Shown in pieces: positions 55,323-63,260 of a stretch of 64,000 bases of DNA. A model generated the notes under the pieces. That model worked only from the letters and a program-made list of their open reading frames with translations. It did not search any database and had not been told where the DNA came from. The DNA comes from a virus, in the IMG/VR virus record IMGVR_UViG_3300021085_000024, positions 1 through 64,000 of that record; one strand, written 5' to 3'. The translations under genes and the position numbers were made by a program. Each line of letters begins with the position of its first letter. Within the stretch, counting starts at the first letter, position 1.

Positions 55323-58121
55323 ATGCCTAATTCTGCTGGTGTATTTTACAAAAGTGGCAAGTTCCACATTTCAAAACTTTCAACTGACCTCGTAGCGTTT
55401 GCTGGTCAAGTTGAAGCAACTGGTATTGCTCTCGCTGATAACCAAAAAACTGGTTCTTCTTTGCCTGGTGCTGCTACCTCTATCGTTCTTCCTACTGCAA
55501 CTCAAGTAGTAGATTACGTACAACAAACTGTTACTGCTGGAGCAGAGTACGACCTTGCTGGTGGTTCTGCTAGTTCTCTTGAATCTTCTTTCGCTTACAA
55601 TTCTCAATTGGCAGATGACGGAAATGGAACTGTCAAGACTGAGAAAGAACGACTTGACGATATGTTCGCTGAGTTTGCTGAACTTATCGCTGATGCTGCT
55701 CAAGAATCTGAAGTTCGTGACAACACAATGCAATCTGCTATTGCGTTTATCGATGCTGACGGTACTTATACCAACGCTAAGTTGGGTGCTTCAGCCATTG
55801 CAGCACAAACTGCTGTTCAAGCATTTACTTTCCCAGCCCCAGCACAAACAACTCTTAAAGCAGATATGGAAGCCCGTTTCGATGCTATCCATAGTGCTTT
55901 TGATGCTCTTGCTAAGGTTTCAGAAGATCAAGACAATGCGATTGAGGCTTCTGTTGGTCTTTCTAATGCTGGTGGTTATGCTGCTCCATCTTGGAGTGGT
56001 GGTTCTTTCCAAGTATGGGATGCTTCCGTTCAAGATCCACAAGGAAATGCCGTTGGTGGATTTGTTTCATACAGTGGTTCTGAAATCACAGCGGCTACTA
56101 CTGTCAAGAACGCAGACGAACTTCTTCGTGCGATGATCCAAGAAAACAATGTTGCTTTCACCACATTGATGGCTGGAAACAACGTTGACTTTGATACTCT
56201 TCAAGAAATCGTAAGTGCTTATCAAATGGCTGACACTGAAGTTCTGACTGCTCTGACTCTTATCGCTACTGATGCGGTTGGGTTTTCTTGGTCAGACCTT
56301 GATAATGGTTCTGATGGAATTAATCCAACCTTGACAATGTCTGCATTGTCAGCAGAAGCAGATTCTGGTGTTAATACTGTTGCTCGTGGTCTTGCTGCTA
56401 CTGCTGCTAGTAATTTGCGTGCGATGGTTATCGAATCTCGTGGTCAAATCCAAGATACCTTTGAGGGTGTTCAAAGCGAAATCGAAGCAATCGAGGCTGG
56501 TGCTGGTCTTACTGTTGGAACTGGGGCTTATGTTGCTTCACTTGGTGTTCAATACTTGTTGACTGCTTCTTCTTTGAAAGATGCAGACATGAAGTTGGAT
56601 GCTGAAATCAAGGTTGTCAATGAGCGTTTGTCTGACAAGCACGGTTCAGAATCTTTGTTGGATTATAACTCTTTTGACTCTGACGGTGCTAGTCTTCCAG
56701 TTCCAGCAGTAAGAAGTGCTGATTTCGCTCTTTCTGCGGGATACAATGTTGTTGATGCTCTTAACGAGTTGGCTCAAGGAGCAAGTAGTTCTATTAGTGA
56801 TCTTCAAGATGAATTGGATCGTACTCAAGCATCTATCGGTTTTGACCTTTTGGGTACAAATACTGATGGTTCTAATTACAGCCCAGCCTTTGCTGCAAGT
56901 ACCAATGGCTACTTTGCAACTGGTGCTTCTTTAATGGCAGTTGTTGGTGACATTCGTACTGCTGCTGACGCTGCTTTTGAGGGTTTTGAAAGTGGAACTG
57001 GTCTTGGTCAAGATGGTGCTTACAGTGCGAACACTAGTGCGGACTACATCCCTCTTGCTACTTCATTGCAAGATGCTGACGACAAGTTGGATGCGGCTCT
57101 TAAAGCAGAAGAAACTGACCGTATCGCTTCTGATACTGATCAACTCGCAAGAATTGGTCGTATCATCGCTGCTGCTGGATTAGATACTACTGCTGGTTCT
57201 GAGGGTGCTTTCGTTGCATACACTGGGAATCTTCTGAGTGGTGCTACAACAATGTATGCTGCTGATGTTGCTCTTGAAAGCGAGATCATTTCTGTTGCTT
57301 CTGACCTTTATGCTAACCCAGCAAATGTTTTCGGTGGTTTCACTATCGCTGGTGGTACTCAAAGCACATTTGAAGATGCAATCAATGCTCTTGACACCTT
57401 GATCGGTGACGATGCCGACCTTGATGTTGTTGCAGATTCTGGTAATGGTGCAGTTGCTCTTGCAACTGAAACCTACTCCTTGAAAGGTGGGGCTTCTTCT
57501 GACGCTGGTGCAACTGTCAATATCGCAACCTCTTGGGATGATACTGCTAAAGAAATGTCTATTTCTTTGGATGCCTCTCCAAATGTTAAAGATTTGACTG
57601 CTGATGAATATGTGTCTGCTCCAATCATGTCTGGGAAAGTTCATGTTCATCACTACGGTTTTGAAGCGGCAGAAGCAATCTCTGCTGGTGATATTATCGC
57701 AGTTAACATGAGTGCTTACACAATCACACAAACTAGCGATGCTATTGCTTCTGTTGTTAAAGCAGACAATGAAGTTGCTAGTGCTGATAAGTCTAAAGTG
57801 GTTGGTATTGCTTGGGATAAAACCTCTATCAATGGTGAGATTGCTTCTACTGCTAGTCATGCTGTTGGTTCTGTTGTTGGTTTCATCACAAGTGGTCTTA
57901 TCAAAGGTTTCGATCTTTCTGGATGTAGTAATCCAGCCGTTGGTGAGGAGTTGTATCTCGGTGCTGCTGGTAAGGTAACTAATGTTGCCCCTAGTGGAGA
58001 CGGTGCTGCATCTGCTGATTATGTTTCAATTCACAAAATCGGTATGATTGTCGCCACTGGTGCTGCTTTCTCTGATTGTGCTGTTTTGATCGACATGAAG
58101 CACATGGCGAACGAAGCATAA
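55323..58121 (+). CDS. Large repetitive fibre or decoration protein
   Basis: A 932-residue protein rich in Ala, Ser, Gly, Asp and Thr. Imperfect modules of about 90-120 residues recur, each with a Gly-rich stretch, a Y-x-x-x-A-x-S-L strand, then helix (SLKDADMKLDAEIK, SLQDADDKLDAALK). The last 170 residues form a separate domain with GKVHVHHYGF and GEELYLGAAGKVTN. Codons are strongly optimised, so it is likely abundant in the virion. It is probably a long fibre or head-surface protein; a sheath is less likely because no sheath motif is seen. AAGGAG precedes the ATG. Confidence 0.66.
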   Translation: MPNSAGVFYKSGKFHISKLSTDLVAFAGQVEATGIALADNQKTGSSLPGAATSIVLPTATQVVDYVQQTVTAGAEYDLAGGSASSLESSFAYNSQLADDGNGTVKTEKERLDDMFAEFAELIADAAQESEVRDNTMQSAIAFIDADGTYTNAKLGASAIAAQTAVQAFTFPAPAQTTLKADMEARFDAIHSAFDALAKVSEDQDNAIEASVGLSNAGGYAAPSWSGGSFQVWDASVQDPQGNAVGGFVSYSGSEITAATTVKNADELLRAMIQENNVAFTTLMAGNNVDFDTLQEIVSAYQMADTEVLTALTLIATDAVGFSWSDLDNGSDGINPTLTMSALSAEADSGVNTVARGLAATAASNLRAMVIESRGQIQDTFEGVQSEIEAIEAGAGLTVGTGAYVASLGVQYLLTASSLKDADMKLDAEIKVVNERLSDKHGSESLLDYNSFDSDGASLPVPAVRSADFALSAGYNVVDALNELAQGASSSISDLQDELDRTQASIGFDLLGTNTDGSNYSPAFAASTNGYFATGASLMAVVGDIRTAADAAFEGFESGTGLGQDGAYSANTSADYIPLATSLQDADDKLDAALKAEETDRIASDTDQLARIGRIIAAAGLDTTAGSEGAFVAYTGNLLSGATTMYAADVALESEIISVASDLYANPANVFGGFTIAGGTQSTFEDAINALDTLIGDDADLDVVADSGNGAVALATETYSLKGGASSDAGATVNIATSWDDTAKEMSISLDASPNVKDLTADEYVSAPIMSGKVHVHHYGFEAAEAISAGDIIAVNMSAYTITQTSDAIASVVKADNEVASADKSKVVGIAWDKTSINGEIASTASHAVGSVVGFITSGLIKGFDLSGCSNPAVGEELYLGAAGKVTNVAPSGDGAASADYVSIHKIGMIVATGAAFSDCAVLIDMKHMANEA

Positions 58122-58187
58122 AGGTTGATTTTTTGAACTTGAGTAGTCCTTCTTCGGGGGGGCTGCTCTCTTGAAAGAGATTTCCCT

Positions 58188-58228
58188 AGCCCTCGTATTG
58201 AGTATTTTCTCTATACGAGGGCTTTTTA
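58188..58228 (+). terminator. Terminator with 11-bp stem
   Basis: AGCCCTCGTAT (58188-58198) and ATACGAGGGCT (58213-58223) form a perfect 11-bp stem with a 14-base loop, followed by TTTTTATA. A second weaker hairpin (about 58141-58168) precedes it. GGAGG for the next gene lies just after. Confidence 0.86.
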
Positions 58229-58243
58229 TATGGAGGATACAAT

Positions 58244-58582
58244 ATGAAAATATCTAATCGTAAAGAAATGAAACTTGGTTTGGGTGAAGCCATCAAGCGA
58301 ATTAACCGTTTACATGTCCGTGTTAGTTCTGGGCTGAGTTCCCTCTCTGAACAAGAGGAACTGACACTCTTGATGGAGGCACTCAATGAGATTGAAATCG
58401 ATCTTGGTTTCGATTGTAACGATGACGGAGTGGCTGACACCATCGAGATTTTTGCACAGACGGCAAAGACATCATGTTGTCGCTTGACCCCCACCAAAGG
58501 GAAATCGTCTAGTCGGTCAGATTTCACAGAAGAACGGAAGACTTCTTCCCGAAGAAAATCATCACGAAAGAAAACTAAATAA
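58244..58582 (+). CDS. Small protein with EF-hand-like motif
   Basis: A 112-residue protein. The middle (EIDLGFDCNDDGVADTIEIF, about 45-65) resembles an EF-hand or dockerin calcium loop (D-x-D/N-D-G-x-x-D). The C-terminal 40 residues are very basic (RRKSSRKKTK). It may bind calcium and DNA or capsid. GGAGG precedes the ATG. No close family is known to me. Confidence 0.6.
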   Translation: MKISNRKEMKLGLGEAIKRINRLHVRVSSGLSSLSEQEELTLLMEALNEIEIDLGFDCNDDGVADTIEIFAQTAKTSCCRLTPTKGKSSSRSDFTEERKTSSRRKSSRKKTK

Positions 58583-58593
58583 GGAGTTTTATC

Positions 58594-58872
58594 ATGGAAA
58601 TGTTCATCATTCTTTTAACGGCATCTGGAATCTGTTTCGGTATGCAACATAAGGTCAAGTTCTTACACGGGAAAACTGAGTTCACGGACTCCCTTCTTGC
58701 TTGCACTTACTGTTCGGGTTTCCACGCTGGGTGGTTGTCGTACCTCCTTTGGTCGTTGCCAATATTCAACCCACAACACATGGTGGGGTTCGCCCTCGCT
58801 AGTGCTATGTTCTGTTATGCTTTAGACGAGGTCACCAAGTATCTCGAAGAAGCACGCTTTGAGGAAGAGTGA
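58594..58872 (+). CDS. Small membrane protein with CxxC
   Basis: A 92-residue protein with hydrophobic segments near 1-18, 40-58 and 62-80. It contains LLACTYCSGFHAGWL, resembling the C-x-x-C-x-G/F-W motif of small phage membrane proteins such as DUF1360. AAGGAG precedes the ATG. It may act at the host membrane (lysis timing or exclusion); this is inference. Confidence 0.63.
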   Translation: MEMFIILLTASGICFGMQHKVKFLHGKTEFTDSLLACTYCSGFHAGWLSYLLWSLPIFNPQHMVGFALASAMFCYALDEVTKYLEEARFEEE

Positions 58873-58875
58873 ACT

Positions 58876-59280
58876 ATGCCTATCGCTAGAAAGAACACAG
58901 CGATTCTCACAGAGGAGTTCCCATTCTCGTTACCAGCGAGTGAGGATATTCCTCTTGGGGCATTAGTGTCCCTCACCCGAAACGATCAAGATATCGTTGA
59001 AGTGGTTCTCACAAATCCACAGAACGCAGACCGTTTGTTAGGCTTTGCCAAGTTTGGTGTGGTTTCGGGTAATGAAGGGAAGTATCTCGTGACACGGGGT
59101 TCTCGTGTCACACCCCTTACGGATGCCCCTCTCGTACCGAACACAGCCGTTTATGCCATAGATGGGGGTAAGGTGTCCAACACGCCACCAAACAGTGGTG
59201 TGGTTGTATCTGTCGGCTTTGCTGTCTCTCCCACTCAGATGGTGTTTATTACGGATCAACAGATTTTCAATGGTGTTTGA
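58876..59280 (+). CDS. DUF2190-like head protein
   Basis: A 134-residue beta-rich protein with IPLGALVSLTRNDQDIVE, then YLVTRGSRV and NTAVYAIDGGKVSNT. The alternating G-x-V/S pattern resembles DUF2190-type capsid decoration proteins. GAAGAG precedes the ATG. It lies in the structural region, consistent with a head surface role. Confidence 0.6.
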   Translation: MPIARKNTAILTEEFPFSLPASEDIPLGALVSLTRNDQDIVEVVLTNPQNADRLLGFAKFGVVSGNEGKYLVTRGSRVTPLTDAPLVPNTAVYAIDGGKVSNTPPNSGVVVSVGFAVSPTQMVFITDQQIFNGV

Positions 59281-59327
59281 CTTTGATGGGTATATTGCAT
59301 TGTACAACACTCGCATAGGAGAAAACA

Positions 59328-60080
59328 ATGCAATTCATGAAAGGAAACTTTATATCTTTGCGTGCCACCACCAAAATCCATCTCGGTCAAATCGGAGAGG
59401 ATGTTTTAGAAGATGATGTCATTGAGTTCGATGGTCAGACTCTAAAACTAGGTGGACACGAACATCAGTTGAGTGCTTTGAAAGGAGCAATTCGTGCTGG
59501 TTGGTTTGTCGTGGCTACGGACACCACTTCAAAATACGCCCCAAAGCCCTCGGGAGTTCGAATTAAGACAGCCCTCACACAAGAGGAAGATTCAGATAGA
59601 ACTGAAATGGTTGTTCAGACAATCGCTGACGAAGAACGGGTGGTTGGGACAGTGCAGAGTAGCACCCAGACCGCCAATCGGAATGTTGAGGCACAAGAAG
59701 CCATCTCTGTTGGGACAATCAAAACCCAAGCCAAGCAGAAGGTCAATCTTGCTGACACTCAAGCCGTTCAAGAACAACTCTCTCGTTTGGAGAAACCTCT
59801 CCCGAAAGCCGATATCAAGAAAATCGCCACGCCCGTAGCCACTGGTGATGTTCAAGAGGCAATCGTAGGTGAGAAACTCACTGAATTACTCCCCAATGCC
59901 GCTACCCCAGAGACCCCAGTTCAAGAATCTTCTGCTTTGAACTGGGATAAGAAACTCCATTACACCAAGCGAGTCAAGTTGGCTCTCGAACTAGCGACAA
60001 CCAATCCCACCAAGTTCGCTAAAGTCATGGATATCGAAACTGACTCCGTCAAAAAACGCATCAACGATGCTCTTGCATAG
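59328..60080 (+). CDS. Hypothetical protein, 250 aa
   Basis: The N-terminal 70 residues are beta-rich (ISLRATTKIHLGQIGEDVL). A long Gln/Thr-rich linker follows, then a lysine-rich helical end (KRVKLALELATTNPTKFAK). No family is recognised. AGGAGA precedes the ATG. It may be a virion or assembly factor by location. Confidence 0.6.
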   Translation: MQFMKGNFISLRATTKIHLGQIGEDVLEDDVIEFDGQTLKLGGHEHQLSALKGAIRAGWFVVATDTTSKYAPKPSGVRIKTALTQEEDSDRTEMVVQTIADEERVVGTVQSSTQTANRNVEAQEAISVGTIKTQAKQKVNLADTQAVQEQLSRLEKPLPKADIKKIATPVATGDVQEAIVGEKLTELLPNAATPETPVQESSALNWDKKLHYTKRVKLALELATTNPTKFAKVMDIETDSVKKRINDALA

Positions 60081-60107
60081 AACCTCTCGTTATTCATTCG
60101 ATATATT

Positions 60108-60143
60108 CCTCTCATTGAGTATTATCTTGATGAGGGGTTTTTT
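60108..60143 (+). terminator. Terminator that also carries the next Shine-Dalgarno
   Basis: CCTCTCAT (60108-60115) pairs with ATGAGGGG (60130-60137), including a G-T pair, and is followed by TTTTTTATT. GAGGGG in the 3' arm lies 9 bases before the ATG at 60147, so this stem overlaps the ribosome-binding site. Confidence 0.72.
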
Positions 60144-60146
60144 ATT

Positions 60147-60533
60147 ATGAAGAAAAAAGCAACAAGTTCCTACGCTTCTTGGGCGTTATTAAGTGAGGGT
60201 GTTTCCTCTGCGAGAGTTGAAGCCTATCGGTTAAGACACCTCGTCAATCGTGCTATGGCTCTCATTGAGCAATCTGTTGCCAAAGACCATCTGTATCAAG
60301 TGGCTGGAGATATCATTATGGGTGTGCCTTCCCGTCTTGATAGGATAGAACAAACACTTGATAGAACTTCTTACGCTTTAGCGAAGATGGGGGATGCTCA
60401 TCTCAAACAACGCCTTCCTATCCACGATAGAGAAATGGTGGAAGAAAGTATCCAACGGGCTGACTTATTGAATCCGTCTTTTTCAAAGATGTCTTCTAAT
60501 GTCGCTCAAAGATTCTTGGATACCGATAAATGA
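60147..60533 (+). CDS. Hypothetical protein, 128 aa
   Basis: A helical protein starting MKKKATSSYASWALLSEG and ending SKMSSNVAQRFLDTDK. The terminal VAQRFL is one of several similar motifs in the virion region. The only clear Shine-Dalgarno is in the preceding terminator arm. It overlaps the next gene by ATGA. Function unknown. Confidence 0.62.
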   Translation: MKKKATSSYASWALLSEGVSSARVEAYRLRHLVNRAMALIEQSVAKDHLYQVAGDIIMGVPSRLDRIEQTLDRTSYALAKMGDAHLKQRLPIHDREMVEESIQRADLLNPSFSKMSSNVAQRFLDTDK

Positions 60534-61546
60534 AAAAAGAAGCCCTTTCTAAATTACCCAGCGAACTGTCGGGTCAGAGAACCTTTGTACGGGATGAATC
60601 TAGTCGTGGGACACCCACAGACACAGATAGAACCCCTCAGAGTGTCTTGCCTCCCGATAAGGCGACACCTCGTTCTCCTTCTCGTGAAGATAGTAATAAG
60701 AAAGACAATGTTTCTCATCTCGGCCCCACTTATTTCAATGTTCCCGATGGGACAGCCAAAGAAATCAAGCATAGGACTGTTCCAGCAGAGGGTGAGCAGT
60801 ATGGGCATCCTTATCAGAATGGAGTGAATACTCTCAGACATCGTGTCGATCAGCGAACTGGCTCAGAGGAACTAGCCGAATCTATTGAAGCCATCTCCGA
60901 TGTTTATCTCGGAGAGTTTGACGAACTAGATGACGACTTTGATGATGAAGGACTCACAGCCGAAGAAATAGAGGCGACTTCTCGGAGATGGAAAGGGAAA
61001 CGCAGACCATCAAAAGGTCGTGTGAGAACACGCCCTAGAAATGTCCGAACTAGATCAAAAAGATTGAGAAATCGTTCGAGAGGCAACAAAAGAAACAAGT
61101 ATCAATACAACTCCAAAACTAAGAAAGTAGAGAGAGTTAAACGGAAGCCGAAAGAGATACTCAATCGTCAGAAATATGACAGAGATTATAATCGAAGACA
61201 ACGGAAACGGAATCCATCCACTCGAAAAAGACAGAGAGGATATTACAAAAAGAGAGCCACTGATATGAACTTGGAAGCAATACAAAGTGTGATGGCAGAC
61301 ATGGGTTTGTACGAAATCCGACCACCGAAGACAGACGAGTTGTATGTCCCAAGTGGTGTGCCTTACTCCCCCTCTGGTGGGAATGGCTATTGGAAAAGAG
61401 ACCTCCCCAATAGAAACCGAAAGCCCAGTGAGAGGCAAGACACCTCAAGAGAGCCGTCAGACATCGGAAACTCATCGAGAGTCGTACCTCAAGGGCAGTA
61501 TGTCAAAGCGAGTATACGAGTGGCTTATCGCTTCTTGAATGGGTGA
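60530..61546 (+). CDS. Protamine-like basic protein, 338 aa
   Basis: The N-terminal 145 residues are polar and end with an acidic stretch (GEFDELDDDFDDEGL). Residues 150-245 are extremely basic (RRWKGKRRPSKGRVRTRPRN then repeated RK/RN runs). The last 90 residues are polar, ending SIRVAYRFLNG. The basic stretch resembles protamine-type or phage DNA-condensing segments and may neutralise packaged DNA. There is no enzyme motif. It overlaps the previous gene by four bases. Confidence 0.62.
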   Translation: MKKEALSKLPSELSGQRTFVRDESSRGTPTDTDRTPQSVLPPDKATPRSPSREDSNKKDNVSHLGPTYFNVPDGTAKEIKHRTVPAEGEQYGHPYQNGVNTLRHRVDQRTGSEELAESIEAISDVYLGEFDELDDDFDDEGLTAEEIEATSRRWKGKRRPSKGRVRTRPRNVRTRSKRLRNRSRGNKRNKYQYNSKTKKVERVKRKPKEILNRQKYDRDYNRRQRKRNPSTRKRQRGYYKKRATDMNLEAIQSVMADMGLYEIRPPKTDELYVPSGVPYSPSGGNGYWKRDLPNRNRKPSERQDTSREPSDIGNSSRVVPQGQYVKASIRVAYRFLNG

Positions 61547-61569
61547 ATAACCCCAACAAGGAAGAAACA

Positions 61570-61905
61570 ATGGGTACTAATTTTTATATGAAAGTTGCCA
61601 TTGATACTCCACACAATTGTGAGTTGCACCACATTGGGAAGAGATCCTATGGTTGGTGTTTCTCGCTACACGCAAATGCAAAGTATGCCCTTATGGATCT
61701 AGGGAGATGGACTGCTTTCCTAATGGGGGATAGCGTGGTGCGTATCTTCGATGAGTATGGGAATGATTACACTTGGACTGAGATGGTGCAGATAATCATT
61801 GATGATAAGACTTGGGAGGGGAAAGAGCCACAAAGACACAACAGAGAAGAGGTTCTATTCAATGGTGAAGAACACTATGATGTTATCACTGGGCATTTTC
61901 GCTAA
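61570..61905 (+). CDS. Conserved small protein of GTNFY type
   Basis: A 111-residue protein opening MGTNFYMKVAIDTPHNCELH with HHIGKRSYGWCFSLH. It resembles a widespread phage and bacterial family with a G-T-N-Y/F-Y start and H-I-G-K-x-S-x-G-W motif, function unknown. AAGGAAG precedes the ATG at 61570; an earlier in-frame GTG has no site. It follows the protamine-like gene closely. Confidence 0.68.
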   Translation: MGTNFYMKVAIDTPHNCELHHIGKRSYGWCFSLHANAKYALMDLGRWTAFLMGDSVVRIFDEYGNDYTWTEMVQIIIDDKTWEGKEPQRHNREEVLFNGEEHYDVITGHFR

Positions 61906-61972
61906 GAATCTCAAGGTAGCCTTTTTACCACGAACGGTATAGTAGAATATATCTTTGAAACTCGGTGGAAGA

Positions 61973-63172
61973 ATGATTATCACTCACGCAAAAAAACCAA
62001 CGGATAAAAAAGCCTATAAATATCTCTCTTTGTTTAGTGGTATTGAGGCAGCAAGTGTCGCTTGGAAGGACTTCGGATGGTCTTGTGTCGGTGTCAGTGA
62101 AATTGACCCCTTCCCTTGCGAGGTCTTAAAGAATCGTTTCCCCAATGTACCTAATTTGGGTGACATCACAAAAATCACAGAGGAGCAATTAAATGATCTC
62201 AAACATAGACACGGAGGAATTGACATCGTGGTTGGCGGAAGTCCTTGTCAATCCTTCTCTCTCGCTGGAAAACGACTTGGACTCAAAGATCCGAGAGGCA
62301 ATCTTATGTTTGAATATTGCCGAGTTGTTCGAGCCGTACTCCCGAAGTACTTCATCTGGGAAAATGTCATTGGAGCACTTTCAAGCAACGGAGGAAAAGA
62401 CTTTTCTTCCCTCATCGGGGAAATGGTTGACATCGGGTATAGTTTGTGCTGGAGAGTGTTGGATGCACAACACTTCGGAGTCCCCCAAAGAAGGCGTAGA
62501 GTCTTCCTTGTCGGAAGTCTTGGAGAAAACAACCGTGCCTTCGACATATTATTTGAGCAAGAGGGCATCACAAGGGATCTTGTCTCGTGCCGAAAAGCGA
62601 GGGAAAACAATCCCCACCCAGTTGAAGGAAGCATTGGAAACGATAGCCCACAAATAGCCTACAATATCACATTCAATGATGCGAACGGCAGAAGGAAAGA
62701 TAGACCACACGGTGGCTGTTATATCAATGAAACAAATACAAGTAATGCCATAACAACTGGTGGTGTGTCTGACACTCGCATTGTAGAGAGTGTTGGTGAA
62801 TACTATGAGCATCACCAACAAGATAGTAGAATTAAGGGGCCAAAAAATATTGGTAGCACTGTCACGGCAATGTATGGGACTGGTGGTGGGAATACCCCCC
62901 TTGTACTAGAATCTCAATCAGAGATGGCTGGCATTGCTCCTTCCGTGAATGAAATGAGGGGTTCTGATGCTGTTCGTCTAACCGCAAAAGTTCGCAGACT
63001 CACCCCCCTAGAATGTGAAAGACTTCAAGGCTTCCCCGATAACTGGACTGAGATTTCTTATCGGGGCAAGAGCAAAGAGAAATGCCCCATGAGTTCTCGA
63101 TACAAAGCATTGGGAAACAGCATGGCAGTTCCCGTGATGAGGTTTATCGGCTTGGGGATAATGGGGCAGTGA
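61973..63172 (+). CDS. DNA (cytosine-5) methyltransferase C
   Basis: A 399-residue C5-methyltransferase of a different branch from the two at 20152 and 22111. YLSLFSGIEAASVAWKDFGW is motif I, GSPCQSFSLAG motif IV (catalytic Cys), FIWENV motif VI, GVPQRRRRVFLVG motif VIII and LGNSMAVPV motif X. A long target-recognition segment lies near 215-330. It probably protects phage DNA. Codons 75-228 overlap a second ORF in another frame (62193-62657). The ATG at 61973 is preferred over an upstream TTG. A GGTATAG box near 61936-61942 may be its promoter. Confidence 0.93.
   Translation: MIITHAKKPTDKKAYKYLSLFSGIEAASVAWKDFGWSCVGVSEIDPFPCEVLKNRFPNVPNLGDITKITEEQLNDLKHRHGGIDIVVGGSPCQSFSLAGKRLGLKDPRGNLMFEYCRVVRAVLPKYFIWENVIGALSSNGGKDFSSLIGEMVDIGYSLCWRVLDAQHFGVPQRRRRVFLVGSLGENNRAFDILFEQEGITRDLVSCRKARENNPHPVEGSIGNDSPQIAYNITFNDANGRRKDRPHGGCYINETNTSNAITTGGVSDTRIVESVGEYYEHHQQDSRIKGPKNIGSTVTAMYGTGGGNTPLVLESQSEMAGIAPSVNEMRGSDAVRLTAKVRRLTPLECERLQGFPDNWTEISYRGKSKEKCPMSSRYKALGNSMAVPVMRFIGLGIMGQ
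62193..62657 (+). CDS. Overlapping ORF within methyltransferase C
   Basis: A 154-residue ORF in the +1 frame relative to the methyltransferase, entirely inside it. GAGGAG (62180-62185) lies 7 bases before its ATG, an ideal Shine-Dalgarno. The product begins MISNIDTEELTSWLAEVLVN, has SSGKWLTSGIV and CWMHNTSESPKEGVE in the middle, and ends SRAEKRGKTIPTQLKEAL. I recall phage hypothetical proteins with a similar ending (AEKRGK-x-x-P), but cannot verify this. Conservation could arise partly from the methyltransferase frame, so translation must be tested. If real, it is a clear case of overprinting. Confidence 0.52.
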   Translation: MISNIDTEELTSWLAEVLVNPSLSLENDLDSKIREAILCLNIAELFEPYSRSTSSGKMSLEHFQATEEKTFLPSSGKWLTSGIVCAGECWMHNTSESPKEGVESSLSEVLEKTTVPSTYYLSKRASQGILSRAEKRGKTIPTQLKEALETIAHK

Positions 63173-63260
63173 TCGATCTTCAGTCGTTCTTTTATATGAC
63201 GATCCAATATGGAGAGAGAGGGGTTTGCCCAAATCTTTTTTATTCCATACAGAGGTGTTT

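Noticed and set aside
55555-57978. Leucine- and valine-rich alternate-frame ORFs
   Set aside because: They are frame shadows of the GCT/GTT-rich 932-residue gene.
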